Shown: piece by piece, positions 6,303 through 15,425 of the stretch | How the letters are laid out: each line of letters opens with the position of its first letter | Position numbering within the stretch: the first letter of the stretch is position 1 | Assembly (NCBI GenBank): GCA_030038475.1 | Contig: JASHOU010000182.1 | Location: forward strand, 1 to 34,676 | DNA from: Terriglobales bacterium | GTDB taxonomy: Bacteria > Acidobacteriota > Terriglobia > Terriglobales > Acidobacteriaceae | DNA length: 34,676 nucleotides | Direction of reading: 5' to 3' | Notes under the pieces: model-generated | The model's input: only the letters and a program-made list of their open reading frames with translations | Told to the model about the DNA's origin: nothing | Database searches by the model: none | Translations under genes and position numbers: made by a program

Positions 6303-9300
6303 TTGCGCAAATCTGGATCGCGTTTCAGACATCATTTCTCCACCTATGTTTTTCTGTTACTCACTATTCAAGCAATTGCTCAGCCGTCTGCTTCTGTTTC
6401 GTCTGAATTGTTTTCTGGGCTGAAATGGCGGCTGATTGGGCCGTTTCGCGGCGGACGCGCAGTCGCTGTAAGCGGTGTGCCCGGCGACTCGACTACTTTT
6501 TATTTTGGCGCAGTAAATGGCGGTATCTGGAAAACCATCGATGCCGGAGTAGTCTGGACGCCGATTTTTGACGGTCAGCCAGTAGGCTCGATTGGGGCGC
6601 TGGCTGTAGCTCCGTCCGATCCGAAAATTGTTTATGCGGGAACCGGCGAGAGCGATATTCGCGAGGATCTTTCGTCGGGCAATGGCGTTTACAAGTCGAG
6701 CGACGGCGGCGTCACGTGGAACCACATAGGCCTTGAGGATACGCGACAGATCAGCCGGATTGCGGTTGATCCCGAGAATGCGAACATTGTTTATGTGGGT
6801 GCGCTGGGACACGCTTATGCTCCGAACGCGGAGCGCGGCGTCTACAAATCTGTCGATGGCGGAGCGCATTGGGCGCACGTTCTGGATCTGGGGCCAGAAA
6901 TTGGCATTTCCGATCTGGCGATGTGTATTGGTTCTCCGCAGATTTTGTTTGCCGGCGCGTGGCATACGTGGCGCGCTCCGTGGAGCACGTATGCTCCGGT
7001 TGACGGACCGGGCAGCGGACTTTACCGATCGCAAGATGCGGGTAAAACGTGGCAGAGGCTCCAAGGGAGCGAATTGCCCGAGGGCAATTGGGGACGCGTG
7101 GGCGTCGCGGTTGCGCCCGACGGCAAGCATGTATACGCGCTGATCTTCATCGAGGGGCAGCCCAAAAAATCGGGATTGTATCGCTCCGACGATGGGGGCA
7201 GCACGTGGACGCTCGCCAATTCCGATTCTCGTTTGACCAGCCGAGCGTGGTATTTCAATCGCATCACCGTTGATCCGCAGAATCCAGACGTGATCTACAT
7301 CCCGAATGTGGCCCTCTACCGATCCGAGGATGGCGGAAAAACAATTTCGGTTTTGCGTGGCGCGCCGGGTGGCGACGATTATCACGAGCTGTGGATCGAC
7401 CCGAAAAATTCGGCCAGTATGGTGCTGGCAACCGATCAGGGCACTACGGTCAGCATCAATCGCGGGCAAACCTGGAGCACTTGGTACAACCAGCCGACGG
7501 CGCAGTTTTATCATGTAACCACCGACAACCAGTTTCCCTACGTGGTATACGGCACCGAACAGGATAGCGGCAGCGCTGTGGTGCTGAGCCGCACCGACCA
7601 TGGCCAGATCACGCCGCGGGATTGGTCCCCTTCCGGAGCAAGCGAGAGCGGGTACATGGTGGTCGATCCGAATGATTCGAACATCATTTATCTGAGCGGG
7701 ACTTACGGTTCAGTTTCGCGCTACAACAAGCGAACCGGCTTCAGCCAGGACATTACTCCGTGGCCGGCAGTTTCGTTCGATGCCGAAATCAATCGGCGCA
7801 AGTATCGCGACCCATGGACCCCGGCGCTGGTGCCTTCGCCGATTGATCGGGGAACGCTTTATTTGGGAACGCAATATGTGATGAAGACGGTCGACGGCGG
7901 TTTGCACTGGGAAAAGATCAGTCCCGATCTGACGGGAGCGATGCCAGGTGCGCGTGAGGCAATGGAGAAGAAAGAGCAGAATCCGCCGCAGCAAGTTTCG
8001 CCCGCTCAACTTCCGCAAACGAAGTTTGTGCCGGAGCAGTCTTCGGCAAACCAGTCTTCGGCAAACGAAGCTTCGTCAACTCCAGCTACGCCAACCCTCG
8101 AGGACGCTAAACGCGAAGGTTATGGAGTTGTGTTCACGGTCGCGCCATCACCCGTGAATCGAGATCTGATCTGGGCGGGAAGCGATACGGGATTGATTCA
8201 CGTAACACGCGACGGTGCAAAGAGCTGGAAGAACGTCACGCCGCCCAGACTCGGCGACTGGAGCAAAATTTCGCTGATCGAAGCTTCTCACTTCGATGCT
8301 GCGGTTGCGTATGCGGCGGTTGATCGCTCACGAGTCGACGATCAAACACCATACATCTATCGGACGCGCGACTACGGCGAGAGCTGGCAGTTGATTACAA
8401 GCGGCATCAACGCTCCGGCGTTTCTGCGCGCGGTGCGTGAAGACCCGCAGACCAAAGGACTGCTGTTCGCCGCAACCGAATTCGGAGTTTACGTCTCGTT
8501 CGATGACGGAGATCGCTGGCAATCGCTGCAATTGAATCTGCCGGTCACGGGAGTTCGCGACCTTACCATCCACTGCGATGACCTGGTGGCAGCTACGTTC
8601 GGACGCGCCTTTTGGATTCTCGACAACATCACGCCGCTGCGACAGTCGCACGATGCTGAAAAACCGGGTGGAGCGTGGCTCTACCGCCCAGCCACAGCGT
8701 TTCGCGTGGATAACGATTCATTTCCGGGCACACCGCTTCCGCCCGAGGAACCGACGGCAGAAAATCCTCCGGCGGGCGCAATGATCGATTATTTTCTTCC
8801 CTCGGCCGCGAGCAGCGTTCGGCTGGAAGTTTTCGATGCGCAGCAGAACCTAGTCAGAAAATTCTCTTCAGATAATCAACGCACGACAAAGCGCCCGCCG
8901 CTCCCGGTTGCCGAGCGCTGGTTCCCAAAGCCTGAAGTCCTGGAGAAAACTGCGGGGATGCATCGCTTTGTCTGGAATCTTACCTGGAGCAACTCCGGTG
9001 GCCCGACTGCGGACGAAGACGCCGAGTACCACGTTCCCAGCGGGCCCAAAGCTGTGCCGGGAAGCTATGAGCTGCGCCTGACAGTTGATGGAAAGACGCA
9101 GACACAATCGCTGAAACTTGAAATGGATCCGCGGTCGCCGGCGACTGCCGACGTGCTGGCGCAACAGTTGCAACTGGGCCGACAGATCTATGGCGAATCT
9201 GTCGAGGCGCGGCGCGCGCTGGCCGAGATTGGGTCGGTGCAGAAGCAACTCACCGATATTCAGCAGAAAGTTGCGCCAGAAAATTCGCGGCTCAAGCAGG

Positions 9301-9623
9301 CGCTCGAGGAAACACAATCGGAAGTCGGCAAGATTCTTGCGAATAAAGAGCACGGTGCCGAACAAAATCCCGGACTGCAGGCGGCGAATACGGCTCTGGC
9401 TTCCGCTTTGCGAGTTGTAGAAAGCGGAGATCGCAGGGTGCCCGCGCAAGCGGTGGCGGTTTACCAACAGTCAAGCGCGCAGGTAAAGGCACGGATTGCA
9501 GAGTGGCTTCAATTCAAACAAACGAAATTGGCGCAACTGAACGACTTGTTGCGTAAAGCAAACCTTGCTCCGATTGCGATTGCAGAAATTGAACAGCAAG
9601 TGGAGTTTTTAATATCGCGCTAG
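6303..9623 (+). CDS. Large secreted BNR/Asp-box beta-propeller protein (sortilin/VPS10-like, 'glycosyl hydrolase')
   Basis: The 1106-residue exported protein has a signal peptide in the first 26 residues (FSTYVFLLLTIQAIAQ), then LKWRLIGPFRGGRAVAVSGVPG and a ring of Asp-box (SxDxGxTW) repeats. These include SSDGGVTW near 131, SVDGGAHW near 183, SQDAGKTW near 243, SDDGGSTW near 296, TVDGGLHW near 528, TRDGAKSW near 635 and TRDYGESW near 687. This is the VPS10/sortilin-like or BNR propeller family, common in Acidobacteria and Bacteroidetes and often loosely labelled glycosyl hydrolase; its substrate is unknown. A Gln/Ser/Pro-rich linker with 15-nt repeats lies at about 560-600. Residues 800-930 look like a beta-sandwich, and 950-1100 are helical/coiled-coil. 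The start is TTG at 6303, set by the signal peptide. The TonB receptor gene follows in the same direction after a 311-bp gap. Confidence 0.85.
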   Translation: MRKSGSRFRHHFSTYVFLLLTIQAIAQPSASVSSELFSGLKWRLIGPFRGGRAVAVSGVPGDSTTFYFGAVNGGIWKTIDAGVVWTPIFDGQPVGSIGALAVAPSDPKIVYAGTGESDIREDLSSGNGVYKSSDGGVTWNHIGLEDTRQISRIAVDPENANIVYVGALGHAYAPNAERGVYKSVDGGAHWAHVLDLGPEIGISDLAMCIGSPQILFAGAWHTWRAPWSTYAPVDGPGSGLYRSQDAGKTWQRLQGSELPEGNWGRVGVAVAPDGKHVYALIFIEGQPKKSGLYRSDDGGSTWTLANSDSRLTSRAWYFNRITVDPQNPDVIYIPNVALYRSEDGGKTISVLRGAPGGDDYHELWIDPKNSASMVLATDQGTTVSINRGQTWSTWYNQPTAQFYHVTTDNQFPYVVYGTEQDSGSAVVLSRTDHGQITPRDWSPSGASESGYMVVDPNDSNIIYLSGTYGSVSRYNKRTGFSQDITPWPAVSFDAEINRRKYRDPWTPALVPSPIDRGTLYLGTQYVMKTVDGGLHWEKISPDLTGAMPGAREAMEKKEQNPPQQVSPAQLPQTKFVPEQSSANQSSANEASSTPATPTLEDAKREGYGVVFTVAPSPVNRDLIWAGSDTGLIHVTRDGAKSWKNVTPPRLGDWSKISLIEASHFDAAVAYAAVDRSRVDDQTPYIYRTRDYGESWQLITSGINAPAFLRAVREDPQTKGLLFAATEFGVYVSFDDGDRWQSLQLNLPVTGVRDLTIHCDDLVAATFGRAFWILDNITPLRQSHDAEKPGGAWLYRPATAFRVDNDSFPGTPLPPEEPTAENPPAGAMIDYFLPSAASSVRLEVFDAQQNLVRKFSSDNQRTTKRPPLPVAERWFPKPEVLEKTAGMHRFVWNLTWSNSGGPTADEDAEYHVPSGPKAVPGSYELRLTVDGKTQTQSLKLEMDPRSPATADVLAQQLQLGRQIYGESVEARRALAEIGSVQKQLTDIQQKVAPENSRLKQALEETQSEVGKILANKEHGAEQNPGLQAANTALASALRVVESGDRRVPAQAVAVYQQSSAQVKARIAEWLQFKQTKLAQLNDLLRKANLAPIAIAEIEQQVEFLISR
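8037..8096 (+). repeat. Four tandem 15-nt units in the BNR protein linker
   Basis: Two exact copies of CAGTCTTCGGCAAAC (8037-8051, 8052-8066) are followed by GAAGCTTCGTCAACT and the weaker CCAGCTACGCCAACC. They encode QSSAN, QSSAN, EASST and PATPT. The unit matches that in the bamD tail (3891-3950) in length, phase and the CTTCGnCA core. Confidence 0.75.
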
Positions 9624-9808
9624 ATGCGCGAATCGGTGAAAGAAGCCTGCCTCTGATGGCGTCTTTTTGATGCCGCCTTTCGCCTTCGGTTGCTCGGCGA
9701 TACAGCTGCGCACCACTACTTCTTCCGCAAGTTGTGAAGTTTGTCCCTACCCAAATAACTTTCACGATCTGAATCACAGCCTCGGGTCCGCGTGGGCGCA
9801 CATGCATC

Positions 9809-9824
9809 TGTGACTTCAGTCACA
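9809..9824. promoter_or_regulatory. Perfect CRP-type operator TGTGA-N6-TCACA
   Basis: TGTGACTTCAGTCACA matches the CRP half-site consensus at all ten positions. The wider inverted repeat is CTGTGAC-TTCA-GTCACAG (9808-9825). It lies about 110 bp before the TonB receptor start. This suggests control by a CRP/FNR-family regulator; the regulator is not in the window. Confidence 0.55.
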
Positions 9825-9857
9825 GCAGGAAGGCTTCGCTGCCAGCGATTATGAAAA

Positions 9858-9872
9858 TGAAATTCAATTTCA
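9858..9872. promoter_or_regulatory. 15-bp AT-rich palindrome, possible operator
   Basis: TGAAATT-C-AATTTCA is a perfect inverted repeat of 7-bp arms around one base. It lies 33 bp downstream of the CRP-type site and 62 bp before the TonB receptor start, where a repressor site would be plausible. No matching regulator is known. Confidence 0.4.
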
Positions 9873-9934
9873 AGATATGAGTTTTCGGCATTCTTAAGCT
9901 TCATACAACTTAATCGCATGAGGAAGAGGTCAAG

Positions 9935-12900
9935 GTGAACGAGGACGATGGCATTTTCAAACAGAAACGTTGGCGTCGAGCAATAGCGGGGATAAGAGTT
10001 GTGCTTTTTTGTTCTTTTTTGATTGTTTGTTCATCGAGCCAGGCAAGCGATGCAGCGAGCCTTTCGGGGACAGTTGTCGATCCGAGCGGTGCGGTTGTTC
10101 CGGCGGCCACGGTAATTGCGACCAACCTGGAAAACGGTGCGAAGCATACATGTGCTACCAACGCTGAGGGGGCTTACAGCATTGCCACGCTACCCGCCGG
10201 CCGCTATCAAATCGAAATAACAGCAGAGGGATTCAAAACCTACCGGCAAACGGGGTTGGAGCTTACTGCCTCGGTTGCGCTCAAAGTGGATGTTGCGCTC
10301 GAACTCAAGTCCGATGCGACGACAGTCGAGGTCAGCGGAGAGACTGTTCAACTCGATCTTTCAACCACGCAAATGGGCGAGACCATCGCGGCCAGCAAGC
10401 TGAATAATGTACCGCTCAACGGACGCAGTTTCACCGATCTGATGGCCATTCAGCCCGGAATCGTGCCCGCGAGTTCGCAGCAACCCAATGCTGTCGTCAT
10501 GAGTGGCGTCACCAGCACTTCACCGTCCGGTGACCTGAACGCAGGCAACACGTCAATTAGCGGGCAGCGCGAAACCGCGAATGGGTTTCGCGTCAACGGC
10601 AGCGACGTGGAAGAAGACGTCAACATGGGAACGGCGATTGTTCCGAATCTCGATTCCATCCAGGAATTGCGCCTGTTAACGAACAGCTTCGACGCCGAAT
10701 ATGGCAATTACAGCGGAGGACAGGTGCTCGTCGTGACCAAGTCGGGCGCTAATCAATTCCACGGCGATGGATTCGAGTTCCTACGCAATACAGCGCTCGA
10801 TGCGAGAAACTACTTCTCCGCCGATCGGGCGCAGTTCGAGCAGAACCAGTTTGGGGGTACATTCGGCGGCCCGCTGCGTAAGGATAAAGTCTTTTTCTTT
10901 GCTGATTATCAAGGCACTCGCCTGACGCAGGGAATCGACACTGGCCGGATCTCGGTGCCTTCGCTGCAGAATCGCGCGGGCGATCTGTCCGATCTCGGCA
11001 GCTCGTTAACGGGAGTTGTGAATGGCCAATACTGGGCCGGATTGCTGTCACAAAAGCTCGGGTATCCGGTTTACTCCGGCGAGCCCTACTATACGGCTGG
11101 TTGCGCCAGTTCATCGCAATGCGTTTTGCCCAATGCTGTCATTCCGCAGGACGCATGGTCAGCGCCAGCCAGGGCTTTGCTGCAATACATCCCCAAACCA
11201 AATCAGGCTGGAAATATATTCTCAACGTCAGCGTACGATGAGGACCTTCGCGATGACAAAGGAGCGGTGCGAGTCGATGCCGACACCCGCTGGGGACGAC
11301 TAGCGGTCTATTACTTTCTGGATGATTACACGCTGAACAATCCCTATCCCACGGGGCAGGGCGGGGCGAACGTTCCCGGGTTCAATGCGATGACGCTCGG
11401 CCGGGCGCAGCTCCTAAGTCTCGGTTTTACCAAAACGTTTGCGGCCAATGCAGTCAACGAATTGCATTTCAGCTACATGCGCGACGCGAATATTGCAGGA
11501 CATCCGGTGGGCGGAGTGGGACCGAGTTTGGCGTCGCAAGGATTCGTCGACGGAACGGGCACAGCGGGGATTGTTCCGCTCGCTCCATCAATTGAGGGCG
11601 TCGAGAATGTTTCGTTCAACGATTTTACTTTCGGGGTCGATATCACCGGATTGACGCAGGTCAACAACACATTCCAGTGGATGGACAATTATTCGAGAAT
11701 CATCGGCCAACACACGATGAAAATCGGCGGAGAATTTCATCGCGACCAGATCAACACCAATCCGGATCCGATCTTCAATGGCGCTTTTGTGTTTCAGGGA
11801 AGCGAGACCGGATCGGACCTGGCAGATTTTCTGCTCGGGATTGCCAGCAGTTACAGCCAGGGAGATTCTCAACGTTTCTACAACCGCAACCAATACGCGG
11901 GGCTGTTCGCGCAGGATAGCTGGCGAATCCGCAGCAATCTTACACTGAATTACGGCCTGCGTTGGGATGTGATTGCACCGTGGTACGAAAAATACAACCA
12001 GTTGCAAACCCTCGTTCTGGGCGAGCAATCGCGCGTCTATCCAGGTGCGCCGGCTGGATTGGTATTTCCCGGCGACTCCGGGGTTCCCCGGACGCTTGCT
12101 CCGACGAAATACGACAGCTTTGCGCCGCGCATCGGCGTTTCCTATTCACCGAATGCGCAGAGCGGCTTGCTCGCAAAAATCTTCGGCGGACCGGGCAAAA
12201 CCAACCTCCGCGCGGGCTATGGCCTTTTCTGCACCGCATTCGAGGGATTGTCGGCGGGCATCATGAGCGCCAACCCGCCCTACGGCTACGACTACACCAG
12301 TCTCGCGCCGCCGTTGTTTGCCACGCCCTTCGTCACTGCAGCCAGCGGTCAAAGCGTCGGCCAGCGCTTCCCGCTGAAATTTCCTGTCTTTGGCGCATCG
12401 CCGAACCATCCGGATTCGAATGTCGATTGGTCGCAGTTCCTGCCCATTACCGGGGTACCATCGTTTTTCCATGGGAACGTGCCGCCGTACTCAGAGAGCT
12501 ACCAGCTTTCGCTGCAACGAGAAATCGGCGCGAAGACCTTCCTCAGCGCTGGTTATGTCGGCACCCAGGCGCATCATCTGCTGGTGCTCGAATCGGCGAA
12601 TCCCGGCAATCCTGCCCTCTGCCTGAGCCTCAGCCAGCCTAATGAAGTTATGCCGGGAACGCCGACCTGCGGACCCTTCGGCGAAAGTGGCGTCTACACC
12701 ACGCCAGCGGGGGCTGTGATTCACGGTACGCGTGGACCATTCAGCCCCGAGTTCGCCGCCGTCACTTACCAGAAAACGATCGCGAATTCGAACTACAACG
12801 CGCTGCAGATCAATCTCCGTCACAACTCTGGCCCGCTGGAGTTTATGGTTGGCTACACGTACAGCAAATCCATCGACCAGTCTTCGAGCTTGGCGGAAGC

Positions 12901-13504
12901 GGTCAACCCGATCGATCCAGCGTTAAGCCGGGCGCTTTCCGCTTTTGATATGCGCGACAATTTTGTGGCGAGTTATAAGTACCAGCTACCATTGAGCAAT
13001 CTGCTCAGGCGCCAGAATCGATGGACCAGTGGCTGGGGGATCTCGGGCTTGACCCGATTCACCACCGGCTTCCCGGTAACCCTTTACAACAACACCGACC
13101 GGTCGCTGCTCGGAACGATTCCCAACGGCATCAATAACAACGGAGTCGACACTCCCAACTTTACCGCGGGCAACCTCGCCATCAATACCAATCCGCGAAC
13201 CGGGAATCCCGCTTTCAACACCGCGCTTTTCACCCTCCCGGCGCTTGGCGAAGTCGGCACGGCACCTCGGCGTTTTTTCAGCGGTCCGGGCATCGACAAT
13301 TTTGATTTGGCGCTCGAAAAGCAGTTGAGATTATCGGAATCCAAATCGCTGGAATTTCGCCTGGAAGCCTTTAACGCGCTGAACCATGCGCAGTTCTACG
13401 GGCCTGCGGCTGTAAACGGCAATATCAGCAGCGCCAACTTCGGCCAGGTGGTGAGCGCAGCGGCTCCCAGGCTGGTGCAGTTGGCGGGGAAATTTTACTT
13501 TTAG
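9935..13504 (+). CDS. Oar-like TonB-dependent outer-membrane receptor with carboxypeptidase-regulatory domain
   Basis: The 1189-residue outer-membrane protein is of the type expanded in Acidobacteria, thought to import or bind oligosaccharides or other large substrates with TonB energy. A signal peptide (VVLFCSFLIVCSSSQASDA) precedes a CarboxypepD_reg domain at about 40-125 (SGTVVDPSGAVVPAATV, GAYSIATLPAGRYQIEI). The plug follows (NGRSFTDLMAIQPG, SIQELRLLTNSFDAEYG, GGQVLVVTKSGANQFHG), then a long Tyr/Asn/Phe-rich beta-barrel ending in GKFYF with a terminal Phe, the usual barrel-insertion signal. The start is GTG at 9935 with the purine-rich AGGAAGAGG 5 nt upstream. The gap before it holds a perfect CRP-type site, so carbon- or redox-linked control is likely. 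The ligand cannot be told from sequence. Confidence 0.93.
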   Translation: MNEDDGIFKQKRWRRAIAGIRVVLFCSFLIVCSSSQASDAASLSGTVVDPSGAVVPAATVIATNLENGAKHTCATNAEGAYSIATLPAGRYQIEITAEGFKTYRQTGLELTASVALKVDVALELKSDATTVEVSGETVQLDLSTTQMGETIAASKLNNVPLNGRSFTDLMAIQPGIVPASSQQPNAVVMSGVTSTSPSGDLNAGNTSISGQRETANGFRVNGSDVEEDVNMGTAIVPNLDSIQELRLLTNSFDAEYGNYSGGQVLVVTKSGANQFHGDGFEFLRNTALDARNYFSADRAQFEQNQFGGTFGGPLRKDKVFFFADYQGTRLTQGIDTGRISVPSLQNRAGDLSDLGSSLTGVVNGQYWAGLLSQKLGYPVYSGEPYYTAGCASSSQCVLPNAVIPQDAWSAPARALLQYIPKPNQAGNIFSTSAYDEDLRDDKGAVRVDADTRWGRLAVYYFLDDYTLNNPYPTGQGGANVPGFNAMTLGRAQLLSLGFTKTFAANAVNELHFSYMRDANIAGHPVGGVGPSLASQGFVDGTGTAGIVPLAPSIEGVENVSFNDFTFGVDITGLTQVNNTFQWMDNYSRIIGQHTMKIGGEFHRDQINTNPDPIFNGAFVFQGSETGSDLADFLLGIASSYSQGDSQRFYNRNQYAGLFAQDSWRIRSNLTLNYGLRWDVIAPWYEKYNQLQTLVLGEQSRVYPGAPAGLVFPGDSGVPRTLAPTKYDSFAPRIGVSYSPNAQSGLLAKIFGGPGKTNLRAGYGLFCTAFEGLSAGIMSANPPYGYDYTSLAPPLFATPFVTAASGQSVGQRFPLKFPVFGASPNHPDSNVDWSQFLPITGVPSFFHGNVPPYSESYQLSLQREIGAKTFLSAGYVGTQAHHLLVLESANPGNPALCLSLSQPNEVMPGTPTCGPFGESGVYTTPAGAVIHGTRGPFSPEFAAVTYQKTIANSNYNALQINLRHNSGPLEFMVGYTYSKSIDQSSSLAEAVNPIDPALSRALSAFDMRDNFVASYKYQLPLSNLLRRQNRWTSGWGISGLTRFTTGFPVTLYNNTDRSLLGTIPNGINNNGVDTPNFTAGNLAINTNPRTGNPAFNTALFTLPALGEVGTAPRRFFSGPGIDNFDLALEKQLRLSESKSLEFRLEAFNALNHAQFYGPAAVNGNISSANFGQVVSAAAPRLVQLAGKFYF

Positions 13505-13532
13505 GGCGGTTGGGCTATTCTCTCGAAACCAG

Positions 13533-13567
13533 CACAGCACCGTGGCATCCTTAGCCGCTGTGTTTTT
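13533..13567 (+). terminator. Possible terminator after the TonB receptor
   Basis: CACAGC (13533-13538) pairs with GCTGTG (13557-13562), stacked on an inner GGC/GCC stem (13544-13546 with 13554-13556) with a 5-nt bulge, and is followed by TTTTT. The bulge weakens the call. Confidence 0.4.
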
Positions 13568-13801
13568 GAGCCGGTGGCTGTTCCCAACTTGCGTCAGGCC
13601 GCTGGGGACGCGGCTTACGCCTTCTGGTTTATGTGCAAATCTCAAATATTGTGACGAAAGCACTGATTCCGAAGCGCTTCCGCCGATTGCCGTGTCAAAG
13701 AGAGTTAACCGACCTAGAAAGATGGCCTTAGCAGCGCCGAAGCAGTGCCGAAATATGATTACCGGCCGGTCGGTACCGCTGGATTCCCGGCCTCGGCTCT
13801 C

Positions 13802-13838
13802 GCATCCACAAAGTTTTCCACAGCCAACCTTATCCAAG
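13802..13838 (+). promoter_or_regulatory. Cluster of DnaA-box-like 9-mers beside dnaB
   Basis: TTTTCCACA (13814-13822) fits the DnaA consensus TTWTNCACA. GCATCCACA (13802-13810) and TTATCCAAG (13830-13838) each match TTATCCACA at 7 of 9 positions, in the same orientation, within 37 bp. Chance is possible, since two of the three are imperfect. Confidence 0.3.
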
Positions 13839-13877
13839 GGTGGTGTTTGTCTCCATTTCACCCGAAACAACCGTAAT

Positions 13878-15266
13878 CTACTCACCCGGTTCGCTGTTGC
13901 CTTCGAGCAGGTTCGCAAAGCGCGTGGAATTATGCAGGAAGGCCAGATTGAACTTGCCGATAGGGCCGTTGCGCTGTTTTGCGATGATGATTTCGGCGCG
14001 CCCTTTTAGGTCAGGGTCCTCCTGTTTATAGATCTCTTCGCGAAAAATAAACATAACAACGTCGGCGTCCTGCTCAATCGACCCCGATTCGCGCAGGTCG
14101 GAGAGCTGCGGCCGATGGTCGCCGCCCCGACTCTCGGGAGCACGGCTAAGTTGCGATAAAGCTACAACCGGAACCCCGAGTTCTTTGGCGATGGCCTTAA
14201 GACCGCGTGAGATGGCGGAGACTTCCTGGGTTCGATTCTCGAAACGCTTGCTGCCGCCCGACATGAGCTGGAGGTAATCGACGACGATAAGGTCCAACCG
14301 TCCCTGCGCCTGCTTCAGCCGTCGCGCCTTCGCCCGCATCTCGGTAAGCGCAATGCCGGGTGTATCGTCGATAAAAATCGGCGCGTTCGAGAGCTCTTCC
14401 ATCGCGCGAACGATTTTTTTCATGTCGTCGCCCCACAGCGATCCGGTGCGCAGCTTCTGCGCGTCGACAATCGCCCGCGAACAGAGCAGCCGTTGCAGCA
14501 AAGCCTCACTGGACATTTCCAGGGAGAAGACGCCGACGGTCTTGCCATCGTCGATCGCGGCATTCTCGGCGATGTTCATCGCAAACGCAGTCTTGCCCAT
14601 CGAAGGCCGCGCCGCAATAATCACCAGGTCGGATTTCTGCAACCCGCTGGTCAACTCATCGAGCGCAGTGTAATGCGTGGCCAGGCCGGTGATCCGCTGG
14701 CCGCGTTGCAACAGGGCATCAACCGATCCAAACGAGTTGCGAACGATCTCCTTGATTCCCTGAAAGCCTTTGCCAATGCGCTTCTCGGAAAGCTGAAAGA
14801 CAGCGGCCTCAGCCTCGTTGAGAATCTCTTCGGCGGGATCGGACTGTTCGCTCGCTTTCGCGATGGCCGTGTTGGCAACGCTGATCAGTCCGCGCAGCAT
14901 GGCCTTGTCGCGGACGATTCGGATGTAGTGCTCGATCGAGGGCCGATCGGGAACGCCGTCGAGCAGGGCGGAAATGTAGCCGACATCGCCCACCGCTTGC
15001 AGGTCTTTGTGCCGGTCGAGTTCCTCCACCAGCGTGATAATGTCGATGGGCCGCGAAGATTCGGCGAGATCCATCATGCGTGAGTAAATGCGCCGGTGCG
15101 AATCGAGCAAGAAATCTTCGGGCTTTAAGTGCTCGGCAGCGTCGTTGAAGGCGTGATTATCGAGCAGCACGGCGCCAAGGATGGAGCGCTCGGCGTCAAT
15201 GTTCGCCGGCAAACGACCGATGTTGGTTTCGAGAGTTGCCACAATGTTGAGGTGAGTGCGTTGCAT
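13878..15266 (-). CDS. dnaB: Replicative DNA helicase DnaB
   Basis: Hexameric 5'-3' helicase that unwinds DNA at the replication fork and interacts with primase and the loader. The 462-residue length is standard. The N-terminal domain starts near residue 18 (LPANIDAERSILGAVLLD). The RecA-like domain carries Walker A ARPSMGKT at 219-226, Walker B LDLIVVDYLQLM, then LSQLSRAPESR and the arginine-finger region LRESGSIEQDADVV. The end (AKQRNGPIGKFNLAF) is typical, and no intein is present. The start is ATG at 15266. mutS2 lies upstream on the same strand across a 159-bp gap that holds a small inverted repeat (CCGAAA at 15319 with TTTCGG at 15333). The two could be cotranscribed. Confidence 0.97.
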   Translation of the reverse strand: MQRTHLNIVATLETNIGRLPANIDAERSILGAVLLDNHAFNDAAEHLKPEDFLLDSHRRIYSRMMDLAESSRPIDIITLVEELDRHKDLQAVGDVGYISALLDGVPDRPSIEHYIRIVRDKAMLRGLISVANTAIAKASEQSDPAEEILNEAEAAVFQLSEKRIGKGFQGIKEIVRNSFGSVDALLQRGQRITGLATHYTALDELTSGLQKSDLVIIAARPSMGKTAFAMNIAENAAIDDGKTVGVFSLEMSSEALLQRLLCSRAIVDAQKLRTGSLWGDDMKKIVRAMEELSNAPIFIDDTPGIALTEMRAKARRLKQAQGRLDLIVVDYLQLMSGGSKRFENRTQEVSAISRGLKAIAKELGVPVVALSQLSRAPESRGGDHRPQLSDLRESGSIEQDADVVMFIFREEIYKQEDPDLKGRAEIIIAKQRNGPIGKFNLAFLHNSTRFANLLEGNSEPGE

Positions 15267-15425
15267 CGTAATTCGTTTCGACCTGTGAGAAGCTGTGCGT
15301 GGCTGATGGAAACACGGGCCGAAATAGATTTTTTTCGGAACGCCATCTGCGTCAGCCTAGGCGCTGCCTCGGAGCGAGTATTGCAACGGGGCGAAGAAAA
15401 AGCAAATTTCTAACTGGGGGAGTAT

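Larger units (their letters stand above)
9624..9934. other. Intergenic region with putative operators upstream of the TonB receptor
   Basis: This 311-bp gap holds no convincing gene. Near its start, GGCGTC and GATGCC flank TTTTT (about 9658-9674), a small hairpin without a T-tail. A CRP-type site and an AT-rich palindrome follow (listed separately), then a purine-rich Shine-Dalgarno, AGGAAGAGG at 9921-9929. Confidence 0.6.
13505..13877. other. 373-bp convergent gap between the TonB receptor and dnaB
   Basis: No convincing gene is seen. The gap contains a possible terminator at its left end and a small group of DnaA-box-like 9-mers at its right end (both listed separately). The middle (about 13570-13800) shows nothing recognisable. 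Confidence 0.6.

Noticed and set aside
13542-14009. A 155-codon plus-strand frame at the TonB-dnaB junction
   Set aside because: Part of it overlaps the dnaB end in antisense, and the product has no recognisable features.
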